A DNA stretch of 64,000 nucleotides from Plumapathes pennacea. Lineage: Eukaryota; Cnidaria; Anthozoa; Antipatharia; Myriopathidae. Below, one piece after another: positions 37,277 to 51,100 of this stretch (position 1 is its first letter; every line of letters starts with the position of its first letter). The stretch is taken from positions 10,712,440 through 10,776,439 of the forward strand of contig OZ038462.1 in assembly GCA_964036295.1 (NCBI GenBank), given 5' to 3'. The position numbers were made by a program, and so were the translations under genes. Below the pieces are notes generated by a model, which saw nothing but the letters and a program-made list of their open reading frames with translations, searched no databases and was not told the origin of the DNA.

Positions 37277-37737
37277 TTCCTAGAAATTTGTAAGAATTGA
37301 ATATTTAGGTATTTATCATTGCAAGAAAATTATACTTCAAAACCAAGACAGTCGGCACAGCTGTGAAATACTTTGTCAAACATTCACAGTCTGGTATGTC
37401 ACGCATCTGTCACGTACTCCAAAACGAAGTGTGAAGAGCAAGGGCCACTTTAAAATCCTGAATTAAATTCCCATTTTTTTTTGGAAATGGAGTTAGTAAC
37501 TGCCTGGCTTAACTTATCTTCATACTCATATAGTTCGAATTGGGCAGCAAATAGTTAATGAACAAAATCCATAATCCTGAATTCTCGTATCCACTCTTAT
37601 ACACATTGTGAGAATTGATAGGTCTGTCAGGTTTTGCCCACAATAGACAACGAATTAGATGGCGTGTACCCCGCGCTTTATTTCATAAATATGGCCTTAG
37701 TTTGAAAGATTACTCAGATTGATCACATATTAGAAGG

Positions 37738-37940
37738 TTAACCCTTTCACTCCCAAGACGGATCAACTTCTCTTTTCAGTCTTTCACTGGAAATATATCA
37801 TACAGTACCGAGAACTTGGCATTCGATACCTTACTCAGATAGAAGCTGATTAAGATATCAGTTCTCATTTTATTATTCATACATTATATTATTTTATTGT
37901 TGGGAGAATTTGTATTCTAAGCTTGGGAATGGAAGGGTTA
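37738..37940. mobile_element. TIR repeat, TTAACCCTTTCACTCCCAAG family, best copy
   Basis: Left end TTAACCCTTTCACTCCCAAG at 37738; reverse complement of the right end TTAACCCTTCCATTCCCAAG. About 203 bp, noncoding. TTAA-type ends and repeated occurrence in the window (also at 6780, 7015, 35988, 45219 and 49058) make this a MITE family. The superfamily is not known. Confidence 0.8.
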
Positions 37941-38105
37941 AGAGTGGAGGTACTGAATATGTCTGCAGTTGAGCTGAAGACGGAGGAGGGAATTACGATA
38001 TTGCATGCCATGAGGCTATTACCGTTAAAATAACTTTCTAAGAAATGAGGAAATTCCTAGAACTCTTATTGTAATCATAGTCACCTCTGATTTATTTGTT
38101 CATTT

Positions 38106-38440
38106 AGAGTGCTTTTCGGATGACTGCCGAAAACCAAAACCAAAGCAATCACAGAGCCAATCAATGAGGCGAGCAAAAACACATCAAACCAAGTAGAAGT
38201 ACGAGCAAAACCAAAACCAAGACCAAGTAATTGCGATTGGTTTAGCAAACCAATCAGCAGTGCGAGAACACGTCATCGCAACTTGCTTTCTTGCGTGAGA
38301 ACATCGTAACCAGGTTTTGCTTTTGCTCTTGATTGGCCAAGAATGTTGCTAAACTTGTTAGGACCAATCGGAAAGCGTAGCAAACGCAAAACTAAAGCAA
38401 ACACACCATTACTTTCGACAGTCATCCGAAAACGGCTCTA
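38106..38440. mobile_element. Foldback-type TIR element, TTTTCGGATGACTG family, copy 1
   Basis: Left end begins AGAGTGCTTTTCGGATGACT; the reverse complement of the right end reads AGAGCCGTTTTCGGATGACT. About 335 bp between the convertase genes. The interior has 'accaatcagcagtgcgag'-like and 'gattggccaagaa'-like phrases shared with the copy at 44308. Confidence 0.75.
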
Positions 38441-39539
38441 TTCGTAACAGTTTAAAGTCTATCTTATCTTATACTCTTCTCCACACAGGTATCTCTTCTT
38501 TGTTTTTCTCCCTCTATTCCCCGAAATATTTCCAGGGATTGGTCATAGATTTCTATCAAATGTCGGCTATAGAAACAGAGTAAGCAATAATATAGTCCGA
38601 TAGATGTTCTCAAAACGATTTAGAATTTACTTTAATTTTATTTTTGAGAAACTGTCGACGTTGTCACATTTAATTCTAGGAAATATGTCAACATAGTTTG
38701 CCTTGAAAATCTATTTAACTCTAGAGACGAAACGCCAGCCAACACATTCTTTCAGCAAATCGTTAGAGATCCACATCATTGGTAGATTCTTAGAGGGGCC
38801 CCCTCACGCACAGTCCTTTGCGCGCCGAAATCCTTAATCCGCATTTTAAGGCCCCCGAAAGTCGAAAGAAGAAAAGCAATCTACTTCCATCCGACTCGTT
38901 TGAACAGAATATTAGTTTTCTTTTGACCTAAAAGTGCTACTTGTTTATTTTTCTTTTGATCTATTACGTTATTTCGTATTGGAAACCAAATTCAGCCAGA
39001 TTTTTGAAATACAGTTCTAGATGTAAACAAAAACAATGAATTGGCTGAAATGCATTCAGACTAATTTTCTGCAGACACTTTTCTTTCCTTGCTTTCCTGA
39101 GACAGACTTCATTTCATAATAAACGCTTTGACAACAATTCGTCTGGTTTCTTACGTTGCTGTCTAATCCATGTCTGTTATATTCTTTCAGCAAATTAAAT
39201 GTCTGGCAAAGCTTACAATCTGTCTGTTGTCTTGGCAACTTAACACGTAGGTTTTTTGTCTGTTTTCTTGGTAACTAAACCTACAGCCACTCAGGGAGAA
39301 AAGAGGTACGTGCTGAAAAGATTAAATCAGCAATGAGTGCAGCAATAATTTAAAATAGATGAAAATTAATAATACAGCTGCTTCAAGTTGCACTGCAAGC
39401 GATAAAATTAAATGCAGATGAAGTTTATACTTCCAAACACTGCGTATATTTGCAGAAGCTCGAAAATCAGAGTACTATATTGCTTTCATGAAAGACAGAA
39501 GATAAAGGAGGACAAGCTGAAGGATTATCGTTATGGTAA

Positions 39540-39775
39540 AAACCATGACGGCGATGATTGTGATAACAATACCCTAACACACAATATATATAGGGTGACG
39601 ATATATATATATATAGGGTGACGATCATGACGATGATAGTAATAATGAAGATGGTGATGTTTATAGTGATGATGATGACGGTGGTGATGATCATGATGAT
39701 TAATTGATGAAGATGGTGATGGTGGTGATGATGATGATGGTGTTGATATTGATGATGATGACGATGATTGTAATT
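39540..39775. repeat. GAT/ATGATG-rich simple repeat
   Basis: Imperfect trinucleotide-rich stretch (gatgatgatgacggtggtgatg and similar), with short ATATAT runs at 39585-39615. Confidence 0.85.
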
Positions 39776-40692
39776 GAGGTGATTATGAAGACTTTTTGGT
39801 GGGGTTGCGTCTCACGACAGGCAGCATTCCTTTCCCATAACATCCACCCTGTCACAAGAAAAAATGCATAAAACTATCTCAGTATCTTGCAGAGATTACA
39901 GAGACGGAACAAAACTGCTGATTGTTCTCTTTGCAAATTATCGCGGCCATTCTTAAAGTGCATGGCGATAGCTAATGGTTGCTCAAGCTTTTGTCTTCAC
40001 AATGTCTTGACGATGTCTTAGCCACCATGTTTTCCGTACTGCAATGATTATATTTGAGTGAATAGAGAAAATAATACCTTGATCAGAATAAATAAAAGAC
40101 CTTGCATCGATATGAACTAACGAACGGTTAATGAGTCTTTGGTCTTCCCCGCCAAAACAGGAAGGATACACAGTGGAGAAGCTACGTCATCACGCCTGTG
40201 TCCGATCAAACAGAAGAGTCCTTTGATGTCAAAGTGTTCCACCGCCCGATCCAATCACACACTGGTCGGAAGAATACCTTGAATTTGTTTATAACCCGAT
40301 AGTGGCCAAGGTCTAACACAAAACGCGAGACAAACTGAATTATAGCAAGAGAAACTCAAATCCGTTAAAGGTTTTCGTGTAAAGCGGCCGCGTGACATGT
40401 CTACCAAATCTAGAAGAGTCTTCCACTTTGGAACATGACGTATTATAGTCGATGTGATTGATAGATTTGACTAGTGTAACAAAATACAAGAAAACTGTAT
40501 CATGTTCTCTGGTTCTTCCACGCGTGGCCGCCCAAAACGCATAAGTCAACGAAGCGTTTGATACGAGTCTATTGGATACCTGTTCTCCAAAATAAACACT
40601 TGCCGAGATCAGACTCCATAAGTAGGTCTCGGAGCAATGCATTAATTTAACGAAAAATTTTCACTCACGAAAATACCCTTTAGATGTAGAAA

Positions 40693-42552
40693 ATGAACAC
40701 TTTGAGATGGTTTCTTTACCCATGTTTTGTATTCCTCGTATTTGAAGTGATCCCCTCGCAAGGAAGACCTTCTAGGGTTGGAAAAAGGGCAAAGAAGTTC
40801 AGAGGAGCGAAAACATCAAAACAACCACACTTAACCAAGAAAGAATGGGAGGATTTGCACAAGTTCGAAGACGCTCTCAAAAGTGAAGATGGCGGGCTTA
40901 TGTACACCAATTCCTGGGCCGTGCAACTTGATTCTGCTGAGCTGGAAGCTGCCGATAGAATTGCCACGAAGCATGGTTTTGTAAACCTGGGACAGGTGAG
41001 TCAGATACCAGCTCATAGAAATAAACTGTTGTTTTCGTGGAACTCGTCAACATTTAACAAACAATGTCAAGGTGAATTCCCTGACTCACGGTGATGAACG
41101 AACGTTGACTAAACAAATCTATAGCTGTTAAATTGCCTTGCCAATTTCAATTTCTGTTGAAATCCGCCATAACTATAACTGAAAAAAATTAAAATGGTAC
41201 TTAACGCATCTGGCATAGTTAAATACAAGCAGCAACTAAAAACAGGTTATAGCACGAGAATCTAGTTCTTAACTGAATTAGTATTAATTATAACCACTTT
41301 ACAAGTAAGTTTTTGTTTAGTTTCATGTTTGCAAATTTCCCTTATCACAAAATCAATTAGATTCAACAGCGAATTTCGCATCAGGGTAAGTTCATTGTGC
41401 AATAGAAATCAGCTAGCACTGAGAACATTAAGTATAGCAGACAGAAAGACAGGCACAGAGGTTGGATCATCGTAGGTAGAAAACACAGTGGAGCCTTTTG
41501 AGGTAAACAACACTAAAATCTCGGTTTTGTAGCTTTGAACCACAGACAATATCAAATGCCGCCATTTTTTCTTGTTGTTCTTCTTGTTTATCTGCTATAA
41601 AAACATTTAATCGAAAGAAGTCAACGTTCAATTTGAATGAAGCCTCTCAATTTCGCAAAATAGTAGTTTGATAGTTACTTTTTTGGGAAATGTACATGAA
41701 ATTGGTTTTATGCGGCCATTTTTCCAAAGCAGGAACATCACCCGCAGTCCTTTTTTAGTTATTTTCGTATAGTTTCATTGCGCAAACCAATAAAATGAAC
41801 CGCCATTGTTCTATTTTTATTCATATTGCTTGGTCTTTTAGAGGTGTTATTGTGTTGATAAAAATGCTGTTTTTTTATTAGGTTGGTTCCCTAAAAGGAT
41901 ATTATCATTTTAAACATTTTGGAACCAGGCAGAGATCAAAACGAAGCATTCATCATCATGAGAAGACAAGACTCCTACTCGCCGAACAAGAGGTAACACG
42001 TTATATGTATATGAGTATGCGTCCATCTACGAGAATATAATATGTATGACTGCATGTTTGTGTTTGTGTATTTGTATTTTGTATGTGCATGCAACACCAT
42101 CAAACACTTGCCTGTATCATTTTTGTGTACGTGAATGTATTAGTGTTCATACCGGCTAATTTGATTTGCAGCTGTACTTAAGAAATATATAACGCGTTCC
42201 CGTGTAATATAGCCTCTTAGTATATAGACACGAGTGTTTTACTGGAAAATATACCGTGCGTAAAATCCATACGAAACTACATCCGGGACCCGAGTGGCGT
42301 ATTTTCCATATCCTCACTAGTGAGGATATCGTCTGCGTCATTTCCCGCTTTTGCACGGTTGTTTGTGCAATTTCTCGTAAAACACTCGTGTCTAATATAA
42401 TAAAAAGAAAATTACACGGCGGCTTGAAGATATGGATTTTATTTTCTTGTAGTAAAAACAATATTTTACTCACTCGCGAAGCGCTCGTTCGTAAAATACT
42501 GTTTTTACCACTCGAAAATAAAATTAATATCTTCGCGCCGCCGTGTAATATC

Positions 42553-42632
<80 letters not shown>

Positions 42633-45094
42633 ATTCCCGAAAAGGTTGTCCAGTTGAAATATATATTTAGGCAATATCTATCACGTGACCACTGAGAAAA
42701 ACCGTATAACTATAAAGAAATACATTAAGTCAGCATGTTTATATAATTTTATACATCTAAACACGCCGGAAGTTGGTAGAACACGAGAGTAACGTAGGGA
42801 AACCACGAGGCCATAAAACACATCACGTATCACGTCAGCGTGTAGTACACTCTCAGTCTTACACGGTTATTTAATTTAGCCTGCTTATTTTATAACTGTA
42901 GCTGCAGTTGTATGCGCATGTTTATTGCCGGACGAATGTGCAAAGCTGTGTTTGTGATTGTGCGGTCTTGTGTGAGGTGGAGGTACTGTCAATGGTTGGA
43001 TAGTGATGTCGGAGAGAAAGAGCGGATGTGTGTGTGTGTGTGGTAGGTTGGCAGGTTTGTATATTTGGTGTCTGTACGTGTTTAATGTCCAGTCTGCGTT
43101 TGATGTGTGTTTGGAGCTTTGTAAACGTTATTATCATATGTACTAAAAAAGAAACATATTCAGAACGGAAGATAACTGGTCTTCCCTGCAGGTTCTTTGG
43201 GCGGAGCAGCAGCACGTTTTATCAAGAAACAGAAAGGATGGCCTTCCTCAAGACCCGAAGTTCCAGGACCAATGGTACCTGGTAAGGCAACACTAACCTC
43301 TGACAGTAACGCAACTTTTATAAATGCTAATCAGTTGTTAATGTTATGACTTAATGTTCTACATGTGGATAAGCTACATGGAGACTTTCAGCAAGTTTCA
43401 GCAAGTGTGAGAGCCCGAATGAAACAATTTCACATATTTTCTACGACTGCTGCAAAGTCAGTGCGTTATGGAAACTAGTTATCCAATGGTGGAGCAAAAA
43501 GCGATTGGAGAACATGAACCCAAAACCGAAATGAAATACTTTACGGCTACAAGCCAGAATACCCACACTATTACGCGTTTAACCACTTCCTGCTGATAGC
43601 GAAATATTACATACTCCTTGCGCCAATCAAGTCTGAACTTTTGAATATAAACGTTTTCCCCGCACTACTTCAAAACAAGATTCAATCAGAAAAAGAAATC
43701 GCCGTCAGAAATAATGCCTACGAAACTTACAAAAATAAATGGACCACGCTTTCAAATTGCGACTTTTAGACTGTTCCCAGCTTTTCTACCTGCACACTAG
43801 ACTTAGTTTGCGCCTGCTGCTGTACTTTTGTAATACTATGTACCTCTCTCAAGAGGAATTTATCCTCTGAGTTATTGAGCGTCAATGTCTGTCACTGTAG
43901 TTTCAATCAATGTGAAATGTTTTGTGTGAAGTCCTTGTTTTGCAAGTATTATTATACATAGATTGTTATGAGAGCCTTTTCGCTTCTTAGAAGCTTGTTA
44001 GAAACATTGTAATAACGTTAGCTGTACTTTAAAGAACAAACTTAAATATAAAAAATGTATTTTAACTATGTAGGTATGTAGTAAATCTGTAAGTAAGTAT
44101 GTAAATATGTATGTCTGTTAGTAAATAAAAAAATCCTAAAAAACAAAAAGCAAGTTTTCTACCACAGAGCTTAAAGAATGCATATAAAAACACAGCTAAA
44201 AACTCCAAACTATCAACGAAAATGCAGGCACTTATTCAGATTGAATTTGAGTGGTCACATTTTTACGTTTCATCGGACAGTTTTTGACGTTGTCTGTGCG
44301 AAGTTCATACAGCCGTTTTCGGATGACTGTCGAAATAACAATGTCATTATATTGGTTGTGTGTTTGTGGCGCTTTTCGATTGGTCCGAACGAGTTCTTTT
44401 ACATTCTCGACCAATCAAGAACAAAAGCCCGGTTGCAATCTTCTAGTGCAAGAAAGTGACGATGGCATTTTCTAGCACTGCTCACTGGTCTGTCACTCAA
44501 AGTAAAACCAGTTGCAAATTACTTTGGCTTCTGGTTGGCTGAAAGTGTTCTACTACAGCAGCCTTTACAGTAATTATTACTATTATTACTTTGATTTAGG
44601 AAAACAGCTCTAATGATAAAATAAGCAAGCTTTCGTCAACTGTCAGGGAGGCTTTATCAGTGACTTGTGTTGAGAATCAAATTAAGTTAACTCAGACAGT
44701 CTTAATACCGCAATTTAATGTACCCTCCTGCCCCTCTTCTCCCCCGAGGTCAACAATGGTCAATCCACAGGCCCCGCGGGGGTGGACATAGATGTGGCGT
44801 CAGTGTGGAAAGACGGCATCACAGGCAAGGGTGTGGTTGTCAGCGTGTTGGACGATGGAGTAGACCACACCCACCCCGATCTCAAGGATAATTTTGTAAG
44901 TTGAAGGCAGAGGACAAAATCCTACAGCTATTTTAAATTCTCGGTTAAAGCCAAAAATATACAGTTCGAGATAGATGGACTCTACCAAGAGAAATTTTTA
45001 CAAAGTAACGATTCTGTTTAAATAGCGGATTTGCGAGATAACCGAGTACGAGATAACGGGGCTGTATTATATCTAGAAAAACAAGATAGAGGCG

Positions 45095-45131
<37 letters not shown>

Positions 45132-48100
45132 GGAGAGGGGAGGGGTAATTATTTAAATAACATCGTTTCAAATACAGCGAAGCGACCACTCCAGGTTTCA
45201 GGCTTAGGAGGTCTATTAACCTTTTCACTTCCAAACTCAAAATACAGATTCTCCCAACCTTTTAAGGAGGAAATATATGAGTGATGTAGTAATAGCAAGG
45301 TGTCCATGTTATTTACATTGTATGATACACGCACCTCTAGTGAGAAACCAAAGGAGAAAATTCAACCTTCATGTTCAACTTTCCCTTCCCCATTTTCTCC
45401 TGCCTCCCCCTCCCCTCCACAGCTTTTGCCTCGCCCCATTCCTACTCCCGAACGAACATTTCGCCGGGAACATTCGTAAGGAATGAACGGGAATGTCTAC
45501 ATATTCCAGGTTAACTGGTAGTCGATTTGCCATTTGTAAAAATGTGCTAATTTTTAACTGTTTATGTTCTAAAGGACCAAAAAGCAAGTTACGACTTCAA
45601 TGACATGGATGCGGACCCGATGCCCAGAGATACTGATCCAGATAACTGGTAAATACTTTACATGTGTTGTACAAAGTCGTTTATTGTTATAAAGTTGTTT
45701 ATTGTTTATTACATATCTTGTACAAAGTCGTTTATCGTAATAAATTCTTGTAATTGTTACAAAGTCGTTTATCTTTTATTACATGTGTTGTAGAAAGTCG
45801 TCTATTTATGACTGTATGTATGTATGCATGTATGCAACTATGCGTTATAAATGTACTTAACTATGAATGATCGTCAGTAATCGACTACAGTGGAACCCCG
45901 TTAATACGACTACCAACTGGCCATAAAATTCTGGTCGCGTTAGCGGGGTGATCGCAATAACAGGGTAGGGTCAACTTTTATAGCTGGTCTCTTTCAAATG
46001 ACATCTGTTTTTGAGCATCCTATAAAGGAGGAATATAACTGGTTCCAAAATAAATGACCGTCATATTACTCGGGTGTTATTTTATTTGATCGTGTATCGG
46101 TCCTTAAGTAGATGTATTTTGTTTAGTGGTCATGACAACAGGGTGAATTATATTTAGATAAAAGCCCGCGGGATTTAAAGCAAGTGGTCGTTGGTCGGGG
46201 AATTTAGATTTCGACTTCCTGAGTGGAGATCATCTTTAGTCACGTGATTACTCAGGTGGTCGAAACTCTCTACTCATAATTCGTCTCTCTGACGATCACA
46301 GTTAACGAACAAATGTAATAATCCTAACCTTTTTTAGTCATGGCACGAGATGTGCAGGCGAAGTTGCTGCAGTAGCCAATAACAGCATGTGCGGAGTGGG
46401 CGTGGCTTATGACGCGAACATTGGAGGTGAGCAGTCAAATAAATATCTACGGGGAGGCCCAGCCCAGCCTTTCAATCCTTTACCCCATTAACATATCGTT
46501 CTGTGGTAGAAATGGTGTCCCTTTTTATACATCTAGTATAGCTTTGCCCCCTTTTTCATACCTCTGAATATACTAGAAGACACTACGGAAAAAACGGCAA
46601 ACGATGTTGTCAAAAACCCAGGCTCGAGTTTTAGAAGGTCTATAAAATACCAATACGACTTTTCCGCAATCTAACCTTTTTTATTGACTTTTTAAAATAA
46701 TCATCGTTTCTTTTTACCGTATTTTATACCTAAAAGCATAAAAGGAACTCCCCTTTCCTTGTACAGCCGTCGTCCTGTAAACCTCAACCCTTCTTAGGAG
46801 TTTTAGGAACTGATGTAAATTCTAAATGTTAATAAGCGTCTAGTCTAACTTTTATAAAGCACCTTACAAGAAACTCGAAACAGGTAAATCGACTCTCAGG
46901 AGCCAATCGAGGAGAATGCGCCATTTTTATAACGGGCTGTGTGGAAAATCATCTTTTCAGGAGTCAGAATGTTGGATGGGCAGGCTACCGATGTGTTAGA
47001 AGGCAGCTCGCTCAGTTTCCAGTCGGAATACATTGATCTTTACAGCAACTGCTGGGGGCCAAAAGATGACGGAAAGACGTTTGGCAAACCTGGAAAACTT
47101 GCACAAGAAGCACTTATGCAGGGAGCTCTAAAGGTGAAACACTAAAGGCAGCTTGAGCTGCCATTACGTTATACTCAGTCTCAAAATTATGAAATACGAA
47201 ACCGTTAAACCGAGTTTCGCTTATTCGAAAGTTCTTCACGTCAAATTCCCAAGTTAATTTTCCCTGTGTAGTCACACGTGACATAGCATGTTCAAAAATA
47301 GTATAGTAGTAACTCATTTCAATTTGTTTAATAAGCTGTAATGCTTTTTATAACATTAGCCAGGATATGGTGACTAGCCACGATCAAATTTTATTCGTTT
47401 TTTTTAATTTGTTTTATTGTTGTCTTCGCTAAGTTATCATCAGCTTTATATTATAAAAGAAATACAACGTACTATGGTGAGTTGTAGAAGCACTTTAAAA
47501 ATTGCAAAAAAGAACACTTTTTGCGGGAAATTTGAAAGAAAACTCGGAAAGTGTGGACAATTCGCTTGTACTCTTTTAAATTTGTATGTCATTACTTCAA
47601 AATAGATAACATAACTTCAAAAATACGTTAAAAGTTTTACGATGCTGTCGTTTAAAAGGGCCGTGGAGGTAAAGGCAACATCTACGTTTGGGCAACCGGT
47701 AATGGCGGCTTGACTGACGACGACTGCAACTGTGACGGCTACACGACAAGCATTTACACCATTTCTGTGGGATGCATCGGCAATAAAGGACTCTCCGCGT
47801 ACTACACGGAACTTTGCTCTTCCACATTGGGGGTCACATTCAACGGAGGCTCTCACAGAGAATCAGAAGAAAACAAAATGGTGAGAGATAGAGAAGGCAG
47901 GATAGTAGGGTTGACATTGTCATTGAATCAGCCTAGGAAACAACCAAAGCTCTCAATGGGTCACTCTAATAGCGGAAGTGTTCACTTCAAACTCCTAGAC
48001 TGTCAAATGAAACTTAAAGGTGTGACCACTCGAATTATTCACTCAGTAAGTGCATTCTAATAGCAGTGCTCACTTCCAATTCCTGGACTGTCAAATGAAA

Positions 48101-51100
48101 CCTAAAGGTGTGAGCACTCAACTGAACTTTCTTAGTAAGTACATTCTAATAGCAGTGTTCATTTCAAACTCCTGGGCCCGGTTTTTCAAAGCACGATCAG
48201 GCTAATCCTGGATTAGGTCCAAACTTTCTTGTCATTTATAAGCCTGAAAATGTGAAGATTTTGTCCTGCAACGATTTCCTTGATACGTTTTCAGCTAAAA
48301 CAAGCTTTTTAATCCATATTTGAACAAAACCCTGCATTTTATCGGCAGAGAGGTCGTCAGAAAGAATCTCGTTAATCCTGGACTAGCTTAATCGGCTTTT
48401 GAAAAACCGGGCCTTGAACTGTTCAAATACGCGCAGCACACACGCATGCACGCTTGTTGTCTCATAATTTCTCTTTTACACGCGAACTGCACACTCAGAG
48501 ATAGAAATCGAAAGCATCTATGACGACTCCAGCAGTACGTTCCAACCTAATACACTAACCGAGGTGTGGTTACTCATGTTTTCTGTCACGTGTGCTCTCT
48601 CCAGGTCACCACGGATTTGCACCATAAGTGCACTGATGAATTCAAAGGGACTTCTTCGGCGGCTCCTCTGGCGGCGGGAATGTTCGCACTCGTGTTACAA
48701 GCCAAGTACGTATGTGAAATTACTCGACAACTTGGTTGTGTGGCCGATGGAGTAGCCTCTCCTTAGGCTCACCTTCTCCGTCCCGGGACTCATAAAAATC
48801 TTCCATCATTGAGCCGTTCTTGTTCAAAATGTACAGTGATGGGCGAAAAAAAAAAATAGAAAAGCAAAGGTTGACTGTCGCTGTGAAAGTTTTGTGGTTA
48901 CAACGAATTCGAGATGCAGAATTGCCTGGTCTTGCATTTGAGTTGATAAATATAATTGTATGAATATAATTGTATTGAAACCCTGCTGAGCTGCTAGATT
49001 ATTAAAAAAAAGATCCATTGATATGCTTAAAATTTGAAAGAGGAAGTCATGCAGTTTAACCACTTCAGTCCCAAGTTCAAATTGCAGGTTCTCCTAACAT
49101 TTTAAAAAGGAAATGTACGGGTGATGTAGTGAGAATTGATAGTTTAATCACCTAAGCAAGTTATCAAAGACCATGCTCTCCATACTGTGTATCTCTGGTG
49201 AGAAACTGAAAGAGGAAAGTGAGCCTGGAGTAGAATACCCCTGTCGTACGCTACAATTAAGGGAGTCAACCCCTTCCCCATCCCGAGCCACACGCACTGA
49301 TGGATCTTTGAATCGTTTGTAGTCCTAGCCTGAGCTGGCGCGACATGCAACACTTGGTAGTCGAGACTGCGCAGGTCACAAGTCCAGTGGACGAGGGTTG
49401 GATGAAGAATGGCGCTGGTTTTCACTTCAACCACAAGTTTGGTTTTGGACGGATAGACGCCGGCGCAATGGTGAAAAAAGCTAAAGTATGGACCAACGTC
49501 CCGGCACAGAGAACGTGCCGCGGACCATCCAGTCAGACTCAACAGTAAGTAAACTGATCCCAGGGAGAGGGGGTGAAAGGAAGGTAGTGAGCTAACTAAT
49601 GCCAAAAAGAGGGAGTGAATCAAAAGCAGTAAACAAACGGATTGCCAGGGAGAGGAGGTGAAAAGAAACGCAGTGAAGAAACAAATCCTGATAGGCGAGA
49701 TGGGAAGCAAAAACAAAATCTGAGGGTTTAAGAAGGAGGGTGTGTGTGGGGAGGGGGCAGGAACGGTGAATACAAATTTATGAAAAATAATCCCGACAGA
49801 GGAAAAGGGAGGGCAAATAAGGATTCCCTTAGAGAGGAAGTGAAACACAGCAATGACTCAACTAATTCCTGACGGGAAAGAACCGAAACAATAGTTAGCT
49901 CGCAAACTGAGGAAAAGGAATAGCATTGATAAAACTAATCCATTTGGGAGGGGGGAAAGACCGAGTAAATATATCGAGGGAAGTGTGGAAGAGGACTCCT
50001 GAGGGGTGTGGGTTGGTTCTAATGGAAATGTCTACTTTAGCAAATTAGCTATCACTACTACTTCTTGACTTTCATTTTTTGCAGAGAAATTCCCGCTGGC
50101 GGGACGCTGTCTATTACAATAGATACTATCGCTTGCAAAGGCACGGACAAAGAAATCAGCAAGCTTGAGCACGTGACCTTGACCGTTAGTTTCCAGCACC
50201 GACGTCGTGGTGACGTCAGCATTGACCTGTTCTCACCGCCGGGGACCAGAAACGAAATGTTATCGACGCGTCGCTATGACGACTCGAAGAATGGCCTTCA
50301 TGATTGGACGTTCATGACCGTGCATTGTTGGGGTGAGAATCCTAGCGGGATATGGGTCATGAACGTGACGGATAACATTGCTTCGTTGAATAAAGGTGTT
50401 GATCCGAATGGGTATCTTCAACATGACACGAGCAAGCAGGAAGCTGATGTTGAAGATTTAGAAGAAGAGGTCAGTTAAAGTCTCCCTACTATATTTAAGT
50501 GTCTGAATTATTTAGCTTTGACAAACTAATAAAGACACTATATCATCCACGAGGAGCCCCAGAGCCTGCATTCCGGTCACAACAGGGTTTCCTACCAGGC
50601 GTTGGGTTGCTACGTCCATGGCGTTAATTAGATTGCACCTAATAGTCATGGTGGTTTTCGGTCCCGCGAAATGTCTGTCAGCAATGTTATTGTTTTGACG
50701 TCTTGAAAGCCAAATATAGAGAAGAGCAAGTACAGTGCCTGTAGAATCAAATTCCAAACCATTTTGAGTTCATTCGGCGGGCGCGCGTTATTACGACGTG
50801 GCTGATTGTTCTTTATTGTGGAATTGGCTCGGCATAAACACTGGAAACACTGGTGCGCGCTGAATGCAGTTCTTCTGTCGCGAGATATATGTGTCCAAAT
50901 GACGGGAGACAGGTTCTGTTCCGAGAGCTGGCAATGGATTTGTTCTTCGCCATACTTGATATGTAAAGAGAGTGGCCAACAAATGACAGCTGCGCAACAA
51001 TCAATGTATCAACTTCACCAATCGGCGCATTGTTGATACACTGATAGACGGAAAGGGGTTCAAAGCGAAGGTAATACAAACTAATATGCCACTTTGGAAA

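Larger units (their letters stand above)
37277..40692. other. Intergenic region between the two convertase genes
   Basis: 3.4 kb without a recognised exon. It holds a TIR repeat at 37738-37940, a foldback-type element at 38106-38440, and a GAT/TGA-rich simple repeat at about 39540-39770 that includes two copies of ATATATATAGGGTGACGAT. The promoter of convertase B must lie near its 3' end, but no motif is claimed. Confidence 0.5.

Noticed and set aside
39540..39775. GAT-rich stretch considered as a CRISPR-like or regularly spaced array
   Set aside because: Units are imperfect trinucleotides without spacers; this is eukaryotic simple sequence.
42256..42674. Open frames with YIYIYI repeats
   Set aside because: Translation of the AT microsatellite and the adjoining hairpins; no domain and no splice logic.
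49144..49848. Minus-strand 234-codon frame across 49144-49848
   Set aside because: It is antisense to convertase B exon 10 and a dispersed repeat, with low-complexity Leu/Pro/Ser composition and no recognisable domain.
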